From an uncultured Tateyamaria sp. (lineage in GTDB: Bacteria; Pseudomonadota; Alphaproteobacteria; Rhodobacterales; Rhodobacteraceae): a stretch of DNA of 64,000 nucleotides. The position numbers and the translations under genes are program-made. Location of the stretch: positions 124,001 to 188,000 of the forward strand of contig NZ_CANNES010000008.1 in assembly GCF_947503705.1 (NCBI RefSeq), given 5' to 3'. A model generated the notes under the pieces. The model made no database searches, had not been told where the DNA came from, and saw only the letters and a list, made by a program, of their open reading frames with translations. Shown here piece after piece: positions 1 through 8,703 of this stretch (the first letter of the stretch is position 1; the number at the start of each line of letters is the position of its first letter).

Positions 1-1232
1 AAACGCTGGCCGGTAAGGGCAGTCGGTTGATCCACCGGTCGGGCGATGCGCTGGACGTGTTGCAAGCGCTGATCCAGGAGACGGGGGCGGGGGCCGTGTA
101 TTGGTCGCGCCTTTACGATCCGGCGGCTGTTTCGCGTGACACGGAGGTGAAATCGGCCCTCAAGGCGCAGGATATCGACGCGCGCAGCTTTGGCGGCCAT
201 CTGATGTTCGAGCCCTGGACAGTCGAGACCAAGACCGGCGGTTACTACAAGGTCTACACCCCATTCTGGAACATGGTGAAGGGGCGGGATGTGGATGCGC
301 CCCTTGGTACGCCGAGCGATCTACCTGCACCTGAGGCTTGGCCCGAGAGCGAGCACATTGCCGACTGGGCGCTTGATGCGGCGATGAATCGCGGGGCGGA
401 TGTGGTGCGCCCGTTTGTGCAATTGGGCGAACAGGCGGCGCAATCGCGCCTTGGCGCCTTCATGGCCCACAAAGTCGCCAGCTATGTGGCGGGCCGAGAC
501 ATCCCGGGGCAGGACCGGACGTCGAACCTGTCGGAAAACCTCGCCCTTGGCGAGATCAGCCCCCACCAATGCTGGCATGCTGGCATGCGGGCGCTGAACG
601 AGGGCAAACATGATGCCGAGGTCTTCCTCAAGGAGCTGGTCTGGCGCGAGTTTGCCTATCACCTGATACATCATACCCCTCGGATTTTGGACCAGAACTG
701 GAAAGAGGGCTGGGACGCCTTTCCCTGGAACACCGAAGACACCGCCGAGGTCACCGCCTGGAAACAGGGGCGCACTGGCATTCAGTTTGTCGATGCCGCC
801 ATGCGTGAGATGTATGTGACGGGTCGGATGCACAACCGGGGCCGGATGATCGTGGCCAGCTATCTGACCAAGCACCTGATGAGCCATTGGAAGATCGGGC
901 AGGCCTGGTTTGATCACTGCCTGATCGATTGGGACCCGGCGAGCAACGCGATGGGCTGGCAGTGGTCTGCTGGCTCCGGCCCTGATGCGACGCCTTACTT
1001 TCGCGTGTTCAACCCGGTCACGCAGCTCGATAAATTCGACAAGAACCGCGATTATGTCAGTCGTTGGATCGCCGAAGGACGGCGCAACCCGCATGATGAC
1101 GCGCTCAAGTTCTTTGATGCCATCCCGCGGCACTGGAACCTGTCACCCGATGACACATATCCCGCACCGGTTGTGCCCGCAGACGAGGGCCGCAAACGGG
1201 CGCTAAGTGCTTATGAAAACCGAGAATTCTGA
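1..1232 (+). CDS. phr: Deoxyribodipyrimidine photolyase (cryptochrome/photolyase family), 5' end outside the window
   Basis: Repairs UV-induced cyclobutane pyrimidine dimers using light and a reduced FAD. The reading frame is open from base 3, and the residues before the first Met (GSRLI) continue the family's N-terminal alpha/beta domain, so the start lies upstream; about 409 residues are visible. The FAD-binding C-terminal domain is complete: a TSNLSENLALGEISP block, WREFAYHL, TGIQFVDAAMREM, GRMHNRGRMIVASYL and WQWSAGSGPDA are all conserved photolyase signatures, and Trp residues of the electron-transfer chain are present. The C-terminus (YPAPVV, then RALSAYENREF) is normal. It is followed by a palindromic operator and a cyclopropane-fatty-acid synthase gene, a pairing found in light- or singlet-oxygen-responsive regulons, so joint stress control is plausible but inferred. 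Confidence 0.95.
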   Translation, partial: TLAGKGSRLIHRSGDALDVLQALIQETGAGAVYWSRLYDPAAVSRDTEVKSALKAQDIDARSFGGHLMFEPWTVETKTGGYYKVYTPFWNMVKGRDVDAPLGTPSDLPAPEAWPESEHIADWALDAAMNRGADVVRPFVQLGEQAAQSRLGAFMAHKVASYVAGRDIPGQDRTSNLSENLALGEISPHQCWHAGMRALNEGKHDAEVFLKELVWREFAYHLIHHTPRILDQNWKEGWDAFPWNTEDTAEVTAWKQGRTGIQFVDAAMREMYVTGRMHNRGRMIVASYLTKHLMSHWKIGQAWFDHCLIDWDPASNAMGWQWSAGSGPDATPYFRVFNPVTQLDKFDKNRDYVSRWIAEGRRNPHDDALKFFDAIPRHWNLSPDDTYPAPVVPADEGRKRALSAYENREF

Positions 1233-1266
1233 GACCCAAACACATCTGCGCAGTTGCACATGTGGA

Positions 1267-1288
1267 TGTGTAAAGTTAGCTTTACACA
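1267..1288. promoter_or_regulatory. Perfect inverted repeat upstream of cfa, probable operator
   Basis: Two 9-base arms, TGTGTAAAG and CTTTACACA, are separated by 4 bases between the photolyase stop and the cfa start. The core reads TGT-N12-ACA (1269-1286), the form bound by PpsR/CrtJ-type repressors; light-responsive MerR-family (LitR/CarH-like) regulators are an alternative. A TTGCAC -35-like hexamer lies at 1254-1259. Which protein binds is unknown; none is encoded in the window. Confidence 0.6.
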
Positions 1289-1310
1289 AAATGCGAAACG
1301 GGGAGACCGC

Positions 1311-2519
1311 ATGATCCTGACGACCACCGACGGCCAGACCGATCTGCCGCGCTATTTCACCCGTGTCTTTGGCATGGCGCAGGGGATGAACACGGGCCGT
1401 GTCGATTTTGTGCTGGAAGATGGGCGCACCTTTCGCGCCGAGGGGCCGAACCCGGGCCCTGTGGCCGAAGTGCACATCCACAACCCCGACCTCTTTGCCC
1501 GCCTGGTCCGCGAGGGTGACCTCGGCTTTTGCGACGCCTATCTGGATGAATGGTGGACGACGCCTGACCTGCAATCCTTTATGGATTGGGTCCATGCGGA
1601 CAATGACAGCATTTATGACGGGTTTCCGGGTATGGGGCTGGTGCGCAATTTCGAAAAGTTCCGGTTCTGGCTGCAACGCAATCACCGTGAACAGGCGCGC
1701 AAGAATATCAGCTATCACTATGATCTGGGCAACGAATTCTACAAGCTCTGGCTCGACGATACGATGACCTATTCCAGTGCCCTGTTCGAGACAGGTCAGG
1801 AAAGCCACGAGGCCGCGCAGATTGCGAAATATGCCAGCATGGTGGACCAGATGGGCGCGCAGGAAGGTGACCATATCCTTGAGATCGGCTGTGGCTGGGG
1901 CGGTTTTGCAGAATATGCAGCGAAAGAGCGGGGCCTGAAGGTCACCGGCCTCACCATCAGTGAAGAGCAGTTTAAGTACGCCCAGGAACGCATTGAGAAT
2001 GCGGGGCTTTCCGATATGGTGACTTTCAAGCTCCAGGACTACCGGGACGAACAGGGCGTCTATGACGGCATCGCAAGTATCGAGATGTTCGAGGCTGTGG
2101 GCCAAAAATACTGGCCGGTCTATTTCGACACCGTGCGCGAACGCCTCAAGCCCGGCAAGACTGCGACGCTTCAGATCATTACCGTTACGGACCGCCGTTG
2201 GAAGGTCTATCAACGCGGCGTCGATTTCATCCAGAAATACATCTTTCCGGGCGGGATGCTGCCCAGCCCCTCGGCCTTGCGGGCGCAGGTTACCAAGGCG
2301 GGACTGGCCGTGGAACGTTCCATCGAATTTGGCCAAAGTTACAATATCTCGCTGCGCCGCTGGCATGACACGTTCAACGAGAAATGGGATCAGATTGCCG
2401 AAATGGGCTTTGATGATCGGTTTCGCCGGATGTGGAATTTTTACCTCACCTCTTGCGCGGCGACCTTTGAAAGTGCCAACTGTGACGTAACCCAGATCAC
2501 GATCAAACGCCCCGGATAG
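1311..2519 (+). CDS. cfa: Cyclopropane-fatty-acyl-phospholipid synthase
   Basis: SAM-dependent enzyme that converts the double bond of unsaturated acyl chains in membrane phospholipids to a cyclopropane ring, a response to stress and stationary phase. The protein has 402 residues. The class I methyltransferase motif ILEIGCGWGGFAEYA lies near residues 188-202, and the family blocks ISYHYDLGNEFYKLWLD, TYSSALFE, ITISEEQ-type loop and QKYIFPGGMLPS are present. I chose the ATG at 1311 because GGGAG stands 6-10 bases before it; an upstream in-frame ATG at 1254 would run through the operator. It sits between phr and the tellurite-resistance genes. No oddities seen. Confidence 0.95.
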   Translation: MILTTTDGQTDLPRYFTRVFGMAQGMNTGRVDFVLEDGRTFRAEGPNPGPVAEVHIHNPDLFARLVREGDLGFCDAYLDEWWTTPDLQSFMDWVHADNDSIYDGFPGMGLVRNFEKFRFWLQRNHREQARKNISYHYDLGNEFYKLWLDDTMTYSSALFETGQESHEAAQIAKYASMVDQMGAQEGDHILEIGCGWGGFAEYAAKERGLKVTGLTISEEQFKYAQERIENAGLSDMVTFKLQDYRDEQGVYDGIASIEMFEAVGQKYWPVYFDTVRERLKPGKTATLQIITVTDRRWKVYQRGVDFIQKYIFPGGMLPSPSALRAQVTKAGLAVERSIEFGQSYNISLRRWHDTFNEKWDQIAEMGFDDRFRRMWNFYLTSCAATFESANCDVTQITIKRPG

Positions 2520-2549
2520 AGCCGGACCGACCAAAGAAGGACACCGCCG

Positions 2550-2990
2550 ATGCCCAATGCAGCCAAACTTGTCGCGGCTGTTGGCATGGCAATCCTGGCC
2601 TTTTTCGTGTCAGGTCTGGTCATGGCCTTGTTTGAGGAAGACACCAATTTCGGCTGGTTCGTCCATGTGAATGTGGTGTTGGCCTTTTTCGTCGGCTGGC
2701 TGGTCATTGGCTCGCGTGCAGGTCGCGGCATGGTCTCGGCGGTGAATGTAGGGCTGACGGCGCCGGTCGTTTTGCTTTTCTGGGGCATTTTTGTGCAATC
2801 GTGTAACGAGATGGTCCGCATCGCGATGAAGAACCGCTATGACGGGGCCTTTGAAGCGCTTGTGGCCGTGTTCGAGATTGGGGCGAAATGGGCGCTGTTG
2901 TCGCTGACCCTGCCTGTTTGGGGCACGTTGTTGATCGGCGGCGTGATAATCGGCTTTGTAACAGAGCTGGCCTGGCGTCGCTGGCGGTAA
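2550..2990 (+). CDS. trgA: TrgA-family integral membrane protein (tellurite resistance)
   Basis: A 146-residue protein with about four hydrophobic segments (roughly residues 5-26, 35-53, 67-90 and 110-140), so an inner-membrane protein. It matches my memory of the Rhodobacteraceae TrgA family: a start of the PNAAKLVAA type, NFGWF, GRRAGRG-like loop, FWGIFVQSCNEM and the RYDG motif. In Rhodobacter sphaeroides trgA, trgB and cysK were identified together as contributors to high-level tellurite resistance; the biochemical role of TrgA is not known. The start has a clear AAGAAGGA Shine-Dalgarno. trgB follows 4 bases after the stop, indicating one operon. Confidence 0.88.
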   Translation: MPNAAKLVAAVGMAILAFFVSGLVMALFEEDTNFGWFVHVNVVLAFFVGWLVIGSRAGRGMVSAVNVGLTAPVVLLFWGIFVQSCNEMVRIAMKNRYDGAFEALVAVFEIGAKWALLSLTLPVWGTLLIGGVIIGFVTELAWRRWR

Positions 2991-2994
2991 ACAA

Positions 2995-4110
2995 ATGAAA
3001 AACTTGTTCTTTTATGGCACGCTGCGCCATATACCCTTGCTTGAGGTTGTGCTGGGCAAGACAGCGGCCACCTTGAACATCACCACCGCGACCTTGCCGG
3101 ATCACGCCGTTATGGCGGTGGCCGAGGGGCCGTTTCCGATGATTGTGGAGGCCCCCGGTGTGGCGGCGCAGGGTATCTTGCTGTGCCAGTTGACCGAGGA
3201 CGATATTGCGCGGCTGACTTACTATGAGGGCGGGTTTGATTATGATCTGCGTGCGGTGACTTTGGCCTCTGGCGAAGAGGCGGAGGTGTTTTTCCCGACG
3301 CACGGGGCCTGGACGGAAGACGGCCTGTGGGACTTGGAGGCGTGGATTGCCGCCTGGGGCGCGCCGAACCTTTATGCCGCGCGCGAGATCATGGACGGGT
3401 ATGGTCGGATACCGGTGGCCGAAGTCACCCGTTGGCATGACCGCATCCGGGCGCGTGCCTGGTCGGCGCATCTGGCCCAAACGACTGGCCGCCATGGGGC
3501 GGGCACCCTGAATGGCCGGGTTGAAATTCTGGAACGTCTGAGGACCTATTCCAAGTTCTTTGCCCTGGACGACATTGTTTTGCGACACGAAACCTTTGAC
3601 GGCGATATGACCGAAGCTTTGGAACGGGCGGTCTTTGTCTCGTCGGATGCGGCCATCGTGTTGCCTTATGATCCCGCGCGCGACCTTGTCTTGTTGGTGG
3701 AACAGGTGCGCCTGGGCCCACTGGCGCGCAACGACCCACACCTGTGGCAGTTTGAGCCTGTGGCGGGCTTGATTGACCCTGGCGAGACTTCGCAAGACGC
3801 GGCGCATCGCGAGGCATGGGAAGAGGCCCGCTTGCGCTTTGACGCGTTGGAAGCTGTGGGCCAGTGCTATGCCTCACCAGGAGCAGCGACGGATTTCTTT
3901 CACCTTTTTGTGGGGCTGTGCGATTTACCCGACGGGACAGCGGGCATCGGGGGCGAGGCCTGCGAGGGCGAAAACATCCGTAGCCACGTGATGCCCTTTG
4001 ATCAGCTTATGGCGATGGCCGAGGCGCGCGAGACAGCGAATGCGCCACTGACCCTGTTGACCTACTGGCTGGCGCATCACCGGACACGGCTTAGACGCCT
4101 CGGCGCTTGA
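2995..4110 (+). CDS. trgB: TrgB: gamma-glutamylcyclotransferase-like domain fused to a Nudix hydrolase
   Basis: 371 residues in two domains. Residues 1 to about 115 start with FFYGTLRHIPLL, the YGTL signature of gamma-glutamylcyclotransferase (AIG2-like) folds. Residues about 190-360 are a Nudix hydrolase of the ADP-ribose-pyrophosphatase type: the box at about 258-280 fits G-x5-E-x7-REAWEEA, with the usual Gly after EE replaced by Arg. The family is known with trgA and cysK in tellurite resistance, but the substrate is unproven. It starts 4 bases after trgA with a weak ribosome site, consistent with translational coupling. Confidence 0.9.
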   Translation: MKNLFFYGTLRHIPLLEVVLGKTAATLNITTATLPDHAVMAVAEGPFPMIVEAPGVAAQGILLCQLTEDDIARLTYYEGGFDYDLRAVTLASGEEAEVFFPTHGAWTEDGLWDLEAWIAAWGAPNLYAAREIMDGYGRIPVAEVTRWHDRIRARAWSAHLAQTTGRHGAGTLNGRVEILERLRTYSKFFALDDIVLRHETFDGDMTEALERAVFVSSDAAIVLPYDPARDLVLLVEQVRLGPLARNDPHLWQFEPVAGLIDPGETSQDAAHREAWEEARLRFDALEAVGQCYASPGAATDFFHLFVGLCDLPDGTAGIGGEACEGENIRSHVMPFDQLMAMAEARETANAPLTLLTYWLAHHRTRLRRLGA

Positions 4111-4165
4111 GGTCGGCGGGGCAGGCGGCTACACCGGATGTAACACTGCCAAAAGGACTGCCCTC

Positions 4166-5200
4166 ATGCGCTATGCATCTGACCTGGCTGCGGCCATCGG
4201 AAACACCCCCCTGATAAAATTGCGCGCCGCCAGCGAGGCGACGGGCTGCACCATTCTGGGCAAGGCGGAGTTCATGAACCCCGGCCAGTCGGTCAAGGAC
4301 CGCGCCGCCCTGTCGATCATTCAGGATGCGGTGGCCACAGGCGCGCTACGCCCGGGGGGAACGATTGTCGAGGGCACGGCCGGCAATACCGGCATTGGCC
4401 TGGCGTTGGTCGGGGCCTCTATGGGGTTCAAGACCGTTATCGTGATCCCCGAGACCCAGAGCCAGGAAAAGAAGGATATGCTGCGCCTGGCCGGTGCGGA
4501 ATTGATCCAGGTGCCTGCCGCCCCCTATCGCAACATCAACAATTTTATCCGCTATTCCGGGCGTTTGGCGGCCAAACTTGCAGAAACCGAACCAAATGGC
4601 GCGATCTGGGCCAATCAGTTCGATAACACCGCCAATCGCCGTGCCCATATCGAAAACACTGCCCCCGAAATCTGGGAACAGACGGATGGAAAGGTGGACG
4701 GATTTATCTGTGCCGTGGGTTCTGGCGGAACATTGGCCGGCGTGGCCGAGGTCTTGCAGCCCAAGGGCGTGAAGATCGGTCTGGCCGATCCGGACGGTGC
4801 GGGCCTTTACAGCTATTTCACCACTGGCGAGATGGCCATGCAGGGCGGGTCGATTGCGGAAGGCATAGGCCAGGTACGCATCACCAAGAACCTCGAAGGG
4901 CTCAGGCCCGACTTCAGCTATAACGTGCCCGATACCGAGGCGCTGCCCATCGTCTTTGACCTGTTGCAGCACGAAGGGTTGTGCCTGGGCGCATCCTCGG
5001 GCGTGAACGTGGCGGGTGCCATTCGGCTGGCCCGTGATCTGGGCCCGGGCCACACCATCGTCACGATCCTGTGCGATTTTGGCACCCGCTATCAATCCAA
5101 GCTCTTTAACCCCGAGTTCCTGCGTGAAAAGGGGCTGCCCGTGCCGGAATGGCTGACCCAGGGGCCATCGAGCATTCCCGGCGTGTTCGAGGACGAATAA
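4166..5200 (+). CDS. cysK: Cysteine synthase A (O-acetylserine sulfhydrylase)
   Basis: PLP enzyme that makes cysteine from O-acetylserine and sulfide; its level affects thiol supply and hence tellurite tolerance. 344 residues, slightly longer at the C-terminus than a typical CysK. PLP-binding Lys is in GQSVKDRAA (about residue 43); GTAGNTGIG (about 71-79) binds the substrate carboxylate and GSGGTLAG (about 184-191) the PLP phosphate. The start has AAAAGGA upstream. It forms a trgA-trgB-cysK set, and its TAA overlaps the ATG of the following channel gene by one base, so the four genes are probably co-translated. Confidence 0.95.
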   Translation: MRYASDLAAAIGNTPLIKLRAASEATGCTILGKAEFMNPGQSVKDRAALSIIQDAVATGALRPGGTIVEGTAGNTGIGLALVGASMGFKTVIVIPETQSQEKKDMLRLAGAELIQVPAAPYRNINNFIRYSGRLAAKLAETEPNGAIWANQFDNTANRRAHIENTAPEIWEQTDGKVDGFICAVGSGGTLAGVAEVLQPKGVKIGLADPDGAGLYSYFTTGEMAMQGGSIAEGIGQVRITKNLEGLRPDFSYNVPDTEALPIVFDLLQHEGLCLGASSGVNVAGAIRLARDLGPGHTIVTILCDFGTRYQSKLFNPEFLREKGLPVPEWLTQGPSSIPGVFEDE

Positions 5201-7515
5201 TGCGCCACATCCTTTTATGCATCGCGCTGCTCTTTTGGGCAGGCGTGGCCTGGGCGCAAGCGACGGCACCGGACTATTCCCGCTGGGAAACGGTTGCCAA
5301 TAGGGCCGAGGATGCGGTGGAAACCGCGCGTGCATCGGACAGTGCGTTTTCAGCCCTGCGGGCAGAAATCGTCGATTGGCGGACGCAGTTTCAGGCACAG
5401 TTGAGCGCCAATGACAACCGATTGCAGACGTTGCGCGATCAGATCAACGCGCTGGGACCAGCCCCCGAGGAAGGCGCAAGCGAAGCGGAAGAAATCGCGG
5501 CACGGCGCGCCGAGTTGAACATACAGCTCGAACGGCTCAGCACGCCGCGTCGCACCGCCGAAGAAGCGTTCAGTCGCGCCAATGGGATCATCGCCGAGAT
5601 TGACGAGATCTTGCGTGCCCGACAGGCCGAACAGCTGTTGCGCATGGGGCCATGGCCGGTCAATCCGATCCATTGGGTGCCCGCCCTGCGCGAGTTCCAT
5701 GTGACGCTGATTTCGATGGGCGCGGGCGTGCGTCAGGCCTGGGCCAATCCTGTCCGGCAGGCCAATTTGCAGGACAATCTGCCCTTGATCTTGGTGCTGA
5801 CCGTTGTGGGCATCGTGCTGGTCATGCGGTCGCGTCACTGGTCTGAGATGTTGGCGCTGCGCATCCAGAACGGCAATGCCGGGTCCAGCGCGGGTGTTGC
5901 AGGCTTTGTCGTGTCGCTGGGTCAGATCATTCTGCCCATGCTCGGGTTGCTTGCAATTGTGCGTGCGATGGGCGCGACGGAACTTTTTGGCACCCATGGC
6001 GGGGTATTCCTGCGGTCGCTGGAACCGATGGGTTTTACCATTTTCGTGTCCCGCTGGTTGGGCAGCCGCATCTTTCCCAAGGGGGAGGGGCTGCATGCCA
6101 CGCTGGTGGTCCCGCCCGCGCGCCGGGCCGAGGGACGTATCTATGCGATGATCCTCGGCATCGTTCTGGCGCTGTCGATCCTGCTGGAACAGTTTGCGAT
6201 CACCGACCGCTATAGCGCTGAAACCGAGGCGGTGCTGAGCTTTCCGCTGATCGTGCTGGCCGGTGTGATCCTGATCCGAATGGGTTGGCTTGTGCGTCGG
6301 AAGAAGCGCGAGAAGGAAGAGGCAGAGGGTGAGGAAAGCGAGCGCGCCTATGGTGACAGGCTGATCGGGCTAGTTGGCCAAGCTGTCATCGCGATTGGCG
6401 TTGTGGGCCCTGTTCTTGCCGCCTTGGGCTATACCACTGCTGCGCAGGCGTTGGTCTATCCGACGATCCTGACGCTCGCGCTTTTTGGCACCATCGGTTT
6501 GTTGCAGCGGCTGATCCGCGATCTGTATTCCCTGCTGCGCCCGGGTGAAGGATCGGGCGACAGCCTGATCCCCACGCTGCTCAGCTTTGCGCTGGCCTTG
6601 TGTGCGACCCCGGTTCTGGCCCTGATCTGGGGCGTGCGTATAACGGAGCTGACCGAGCTGTGGACGCGGGTGCGCGGCGGGTTGAGCATTGGCGGCGTAA
6701 CCATATCACCGGGCAGCTTTCTAACCCTCGTGGTTGTCTTTGTGCTGGGCTATTTACTGACGCGCGCGGTGCAGGGCGCTCTCAAAACCTCTGTTCTGCC
6801 CAAGACGCGGATTGATCCAGGCGGTCAGGTCGCGATCGTGTCGGGCACCGGCTATGTCGGGATATTCCTGGCGGCCCTGCTGTCGATCACCGCGGCGGGC
6901 CTTGACCTGTCCAGCCTTGCGATTGTTGCCGGGGCCTTGTCGGTGGGTATCGGTTTTGGTCTGCAAACCATCGTGTCGAATTTTGTCTCTGGCATCATCC
7001 TGCTGATCGAGCGGCCTATCTCCGAGGGCGACTGGATCGAGGTTGGCGGCCAGATGGGTTATGTCCGGGCCATCTCTGTTCGTTCCACCCGGATCGAGAC
7101 CTTTGACCGCACCGACGTTATTGTGCCCAATGCTGATCTGATCAGCGGCACCGTCACAAACTATACCCGGGGCAATACCGTGGGTCGTGTGATTGTGCGC
7201 GTGGGCGTGGCCTATGGCACCGACACACGGAGGGTGGAGCGGATTTTGCAGGAGATTGCAAATGAGCATCCCATGGCCCTGGCCAACCCGCCCCCTTCGA
7301 TTGTCTTCGCCGGGTTTGGCGCGGATTCGCTGGATTTCGAAATCCGCATGATCCTGCGCGACGTGAACTGGATGCTGAGCGTAAAGAGCGACATCAACCA
7401 CTCCATCGCGGCCCGCTTTATCGAGGAAGGCATTGAAATTCCCTTTGCCCAACGCGACTTGTGGCTGCGCAATCCCGAGGCCCTGCGCGGCGATACCGGA
7501 GAAGAACCCGCATGA
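5200..7515 (+). CDS. Large MscS-family mechanosensitive channel with N-terminal DUF3772-like domain
   Basis: 771 residues. A cleavable-type signal peptide (about residues 1-20, ending AWAQA) is followed by a long periplasmic, coiled-coil-prone stretch (to about 150) of the DUF3772 type, then about ten membrane segments and the MscS module. The pore-lining helix is the small-residue-rich segment ALSVGIGFGLQTIVSNFVSG near residues 575-595, followed by the conserved RPISEGDWIEV beta-domain. Function: ion and osmolyte release on membrane stretch. The ATG at 5200 shares its A with the cysK stop codon, and the signal peptide begins exactly there, which decides the start over an upstream in-frame ATG inside cysK. 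Confidence 0.9.
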   Translation: MRHILLCIALLFWAGVAWAQATAPDYSRWETVANRAEDAVETARASDSAFSALRAEIVDWRTQFQAQLSANDNRLQTLRDQINALGPAPEEGASEAEEIAARRAELNIQLERLSTPRRTAEEAFSRANGIIAEIDEILRARQAEQLLRMGPWPVNPIHWVPALREFHVTLISMGAGVRQAWANPVRQANLQDNLPLILVLTVVGIVLVMRSRHWSEMLALRIQNGNAGSSAGVAGFVVSLGQIILPMLGLLAIVRAMGATELFGTHGGVFLRSLEPMGFTIFVSRWLGSRIFPKGEGLHATLVVPPARRAEGRIYAMILGIVLALSILLEQFAITDRYSAETEAVLSFPLIVLAGVILIRMGWLVRRKKREKEEAEGEESERAYGDRLIGLVGQAVIAIGVVGPVLAALGYTTAAQALVYPTILTLALFGTIGLLQRLIRDLYSLLRPGEGSGDSLIPTLLSFALALCATPVLALIWGVRITELTELWTRVRGGLSIGGVTISPGSFLTLVVVFVLGYLLTRAVQGALKTSVLPKTRIDPGGQVAIVSGTGYVGIFLAALLSITAAGLDLSSLAIVAGALSVGIGFGLQTIVSNFVSGIILLIERPISEGDWIEVGGQMGYVRAISVRSTRIETFDRTDVIVPNADLISGTVTNYTRGNTVGRVIVRVGVAYGTDTRRVERILQEIANEHPMALANPPPSIVFAGFGADSLDFEIRMILRDVNWMLSVKSDINHSIAARFIEEGIEIPFAQRDLWLRNPEALRGDTGEEPA

Positions 7516-8231
7516 CCGAAATGCTGTTTCGCAAGGACGCTTACTTGCGCGATGTGACCGCCGATGTGGTGGCCCACACGGCCGAAGGGGGCATCGTGCT
7601 TGATCGATCGATCTTTTATCCCACGGGCGGTGGCCAGCCCGGCGACAGCGGCACCATCGCCTGGGCGGGCGGCGAGATGTCGATTGCCACGACAGTCAAG
7701 GGCGAGGGCGACCAGATCGTTCTGGTTCCGGCCGAGCCGCGCGCCTTGCCGCCCCTTGGGGCGACAGTCGATGTGTCGCTGGATTGGGAGCGCCGCTATG
7801 CGCATATGCGCATCCACACAGCATTGCATTTGCTGTCGGTCGTTTTGCCTTTTGGCGTAACGGGTGGGTCCATCGGTGCCGGGCGGGGCCGTCTGGATTT
7901 TGATATGGAAGACGCCCCCGAAGACAGAGACGCGATTGAGGAGATATTGAACGACCATGTCTCGGCCGATATGCGCGTGTCAGAGGAATGGATCACCCAG
8001 GCCGATCTGGATGCCAATCCGGGCATGGTCAAAACCCTGTCGGTGCAACCGCCGCGGGGCGCGGGCCGCATTCGCCTTGTCCGCATAGGCGAGGGCGGCC
8101 ATACCGTTGATCTGCAACCCTGCGGCGGCACCCATGTGGCCCGCACCGGCGAGATCGGCGCACTGCGCCTGGGCAAGATCGAAAAGAAGGGCCGGATGAA
8201 CCGCCGGGTCTATCTTCATTTCGACAGCTGA
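7512..8231 (+). CDS. Trans-acting alanyl-tRNA editing protein (AlaX type)
   Basis: Hydrolyses Ser (or Gly) mischarged onto tRNA-Ala. 239 residues, the size of AlaX proteins carrying the glycine-rich N-terminal part plus the editing domain. The zinc-binding residues are visible: HTALH at about 102-106, and CGGTH at about 204-208. The start ATG overlaps the channel gene's stop (ATGA), so an upstream in-frame start within the channel gene is rejected. It is the last gene of the phr-side block before tRNA-Ser. Confidence 0.93.
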   Translation: MTEMLFRKDAYLRDVTADVVAHTAEGGIVLDRSIFYPTGGGQPGDSGTIAWAGGEMSIATTVKGEGDQIVLVPAEPRALPPLGATVDVSLDWERRYAHMRIHTALHLLSVVLPFGVTGGSIGAGRGRLDFDMEDAPEDRDAIEEILNDHVSADMRVSEEWITQADLDANPGMVKTLSVQPPRGAGRIRLVRIGEGGHTVDLQPCGGTHVARTGEIGALRLGKIEKKGRMNRRVYLHFDS

Positions 8232-8275
8232 CGGACGGGCCCTTTGAAAACTGTTGCTTTGCGGGTCACTGCCCC

Positions 8276-8303
8276 TTGCGGTTGCCTGCGTCCAGTGTAT
8301 AGA
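8276..8303 (+). promoter_or_regulatory. Promoter of tRNA-Ser
   Basis: TTGCGG (8276-8281) and TATAGA (8298-8303) with a 16-base spacer; the mature tRNA begins 10 bases after the -10 box, the usual distance. Confidence 0.65.
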
Positions 8304-8313
8304 ACGCCGCAAC

Positions 8314-8403
8314 GGAGCGGTGGCCGAGTGGTCGAAGGCGCACGCCTGGAAAGTGTGTAGGCGGGAGACCGTCTCCAGGGTTCGAATCCCTGTCGCTCCG
8401 CCA
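8314..8403 (+). tRNA. tRNA-Ser (anticodon GGA)
   Basis: Full cloverleaf with the long class II variable arm. The acceptor stem GGAGCGG pairs with TCGCTCC (one G-T at the base), the discriminator is G and CCA is encoded. The anticodon stem CACGC/GTGTG encloses the loop CTGGAAA, giving anticodon GGA. The T arm has GGTTCGAATCC. The gene sits exactly at the border between host genes and the defence island, a common integration site. Confidence 0.97.
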
Positions 8404-8703
8404 CTTGCCCCCGCGAAAGCGTTCTCCCGATCCGGCTGCGGCCGGATTTTTCCGTTGTTTTCGAGGGTTATGCGGGAGAGGCTGAACACTAACCCCTGCG
8501 GTAGGTGGCCCGGAAGCGGTCTCTCCGGGCCTATATTCTCCGGACCTCATGACTGCGCTTGTTTGGTGTTCAGGTTGTAAGTGCCTGATCTCAATGCGGT
8601 TTTCCAAAGTGCGGCTCAGCACTTCAACGTTGGTGGCGTTTTCCCAAAAGGGACCGAAATCGAACGCCTGTCCTATATCTAGAATGCCGCTCGGGCTCCC
8701 GGG
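8404..8703. other. Non-coding stretch between tRNA-Ser and the defence operon
   Basis: About 300 bases without a supportable gene. It holds the tRNA terminator at its left end. The rest has no recognisable promoter, repeat or copy of the tRNA 3' end; it may be an old integration scar, since it separates host genes from the leftward defence operon. Confidence 0.5.
8430..8452 (+). terminator. Intrinsic terminator after tRNA-Ser
   Basis: Perfect 7-bp stem ATCCGGC/GCCGGAT with a TGCG loop (8430-8447), running into five T residues. It lies 27 bases after the tRNA CCA. Confidence 0.8.
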
